This document shows positions 13,815 through 15,156 of a stretch of 15,156 nucleotides of DNA, in pieces. The number at the start of each line of letters is the position of its first letter. Position 1 is the stretch's first letter. This DNA comes from Nitrospira lenta. GTDB lineage: Bacteria > Nitrospirota > Nitrospiria > Nitrospirales > Nitrospiraceae. The stretch covers positions 1-15,156 of the forward strand of contig CAMDRK010000023.1 of NCBI GenBank assembly GCA_945906715.1, given 5' to 3'. The notes beneath the pieces were generated by a model. The model was given only the letters and a program-made list of their open reading frames with translations. It did not search any database and was not told where the DNA came from. A program made the translations under genes and the position numbers.

Positions 13815-15156
13815 TTGATTCGACAGGAATCGTCTGACCAGTGGCATTTTTGGAGCAGCCCATCGGCTGAGGCTCTTCAGCAACTCGACTCAAGCTCCAA
13901 AGGACTCTCCGGCGACGAGGCGCGACGGCGACATCTGCGCGATGCGCATCTTCTCTTGAAGCCAAAGAGCCGGCTGTCTACCTACGAACTGCTGTTTCGG
14001 CAATTCACCAGCCCGATCATCCTCATCCTCCTGGCCGCTGCTGGACTGGCCTTCTTTCTGGCGGATCCGACCGACACGGCGATCATTCTTTTAATCGTGC
14101 TTGCCAGCGGCCTGCTCGGGTTCTGGCAGGAACGGAGCGCGAATCAAGCGGTGGCCAGCCTGCTCGCGATCGTGCAGGTCAAAGCGGATGTGTTGCGGGA
14201 CGGAAGTCCGGCCTCTGTGCCGGTTGATGAGGTCGTGCCGGGTGATGTCGTCCTGCTCAGAGCGGGCGATACGGTCCCAGGCGATTGCCTCCTGCTTGAA
14301 TCGAAAGATCTGTTTGTGGACGAGGCGACGCTCACGGGCGAAACCTATCCGGTCGAGAAAGTCTGCGGCGTCATGCCGAACGACATTCCACTGGCTCGGC
14401 GGACGAATAGCCTTTTTCTTGGAACCCATGTCGTCAGCGGAAATAGCACGGCGGTTGTGGTGCACATTGGGTCGGACACGGAATTTGGGAAGGTCTCTGG
14501 CCGGTTGAAACTCAGAACGCCCGAGACGGAGTTCGAGCGAGGTATCAGGCAATTCGGTTATCTGCTCCTGGAAGTAACCGTCGTATTGGTCGTCGCCATT
14601 TTCGCGGTCAACGTGTATTTGGCCAGACCTGTGCTCGAAGCCTTCTTGTTCTCTCTCGCGCTCGCGGTCGGCCTTACTCCGCAGTTGTTGCCGGCCATCA
14701 TCAGCATCAATTTGGCCCATGGGGCCAAACGCATGGCCCAGCAGAAAGTGATTGTGAAGCGATTGGCCTCGATCGAAAACTTCGGAAGCATGACCGTCTT
14801 CTGTTCGGACAAGACAGGGACATTGACCGAAGGGCTCGTCCGGCTGAAGGCCGCGTACGATATCACAGGGAATCCGAGTGAACGGGTGCTCTTGCACGGC
14901 GCGCTCAATGCAAGTTTCGAAACCGGGTTTCATAACCCGATCGACGAAGCCATCCGTACCGCTCGCTCGTTCGACCTGTCTTCCTATCGGAAATTGGATG
15001 AAGAACCCTACGACTTCGTCCGCAAACGGTTGTCCGTGTTAGTCGCGACGCCGACCGCCCACCTCATGGTCACCAAGGGAGCCCTGGCGAATATGCTGGC
15101 GGTCTGTTCAACCGCCGAGACGGCGGACGGCACCTTGGTTGCGCTGGTTAGCGTAC
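13815..15156 (+). CDS. MgtA-like (type IIIB) P-type ATPase, 3' end outside window
   Basis: A cation pump, here 447 residues from a TTG start with no stop before the window ends. In order: N-terminal cation-ATPase domain; first helices ('SPIILILLAAAGLAFFLADP'); actuator 'VDEATLTGETYPVEK'; helix 4 'VGLTPQLLPAIISINLA' (PQLLP 289-293); 'QQKVIVKRLASIENFGSM'; and DKTGT with Asp332. The V-I-V-K-R-L...I-x-N-F-G-(S/A)-M stretch is characteristic of MgtA/MgtB Mg2+-importing ATPases, as opposed to type IIA pumps. MgtA has Glu in helix 4 (PEMLP) where this protein has Gln290, so substrate is uncertain. It follows phosphoketolase by 71 bp on the same strand and probably belongs to the same transcription unit. 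Confidence 0.88.
   Translation, partial: MIRQESSDQWHFWSSPSAEALQQLDSSSKGLSGDEARRRHLRDAHLLLKPKSRLSTYELLFRQFTSPIILILLAAAGLAFFLADPTDTAIILLIVLASGLLGFWQERSANQAVASLLAIVQVKADVLRDGSPASVPVDEVVPGDVVLLRAGDTVPGDCLLLESKDLFVDEATLTGETYPVEKVCGVMPNDIPLARRTNSLFLGTHVVSGNSTAVVVHIGSDTEFGKVSGRLKLRTPETEFERGIRQFGYLLLEVTVVLVVAIFAVNVYLARPVLEAFLFSLALAVGLTPQLLPAIISINLAHGAKRMAQQKVIVKRLASIENFGSMTVFCSDKTGTLTEGLVRLKAAYDITGNPSERVLLHGALNASFETGFHNPIDEAIRTARSFDLSSYRKLDEEPYDFVRKRLSVLVATPTAHLMVTKGALANMLAVCSTAETADGTLVALVSV

Noticed and set aside
14091..14933. A 280-codon open frame on the - strand opposite the MgtA-like gene
   Set aside because: It is antisense to clear P-type ATPase motifs including DKTGT and shows no family features of its own.

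Overview
The window looks like a chromosomal segment of a moderately GC-rich Gram-negative bacterium. Protein style and the abundant short-unit hairpin repeats between genes suggest Nitrospirota (Nitrospira-like), but no rRNA or lineage-specific nitrification gene is present, so this is an inference. Nearly all intact genes lie on the + strand.

Left part (1-3346). The window opens inside a cyclopropane-fatty-acid-synthase-like methyltransferase, followed by a small CopD-like membrane protein. Next comes a cluster of damaged redox/cytochrome-maturation genes. A lipoprotein-like cytochrome c is cut off three residues after its CxxCH motif by a 182-bp inverted-repeat element. A TlpA/thioredoxin-like gene has lost its WCxxC segment and carries a 1-bp frameshift. 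On the - strand, a CcdA-type gene lacks its first Cys-bearing helix; that helix is encoded after the gene's end, in another frame.

Middle part (3347-7057). This holds an intact accessory-type FtsH AAA+ zinc protease, a small VIT/CCC1-like membrane protein, and a secreted PepSY-domain protein with a strong ribosome binding site.

Right part (7199-15156). A colinear four-gene block runs: type IIA Ca2+-type P-ATPase, acetate kinase (4-bp ATGA overlap), phosphoketolase, and an MgtA-like P-ATPase that runs off the window. Phosphoketolase makes acetyl-phosphate from sugar phosphates and acetate kinase converts it to acetate plus ATP. The two flanking pumps consume ATP, so the block pairs substrate-level ATP production with cation transport.

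The most unusual non-genic feature is a set of hairpins whose arms are phased arrays of short degenerate tandem units (7, 9 or 15 bp). They lie at 536-656, 1181-1265, 3559-3647, 5723-5810, 6394-6454 and 11252-11352. A further copy at 8351-8443 lies in frame inside the Ca2+-type ATPase and adds about 30 residues to its cytoplasmic domain.
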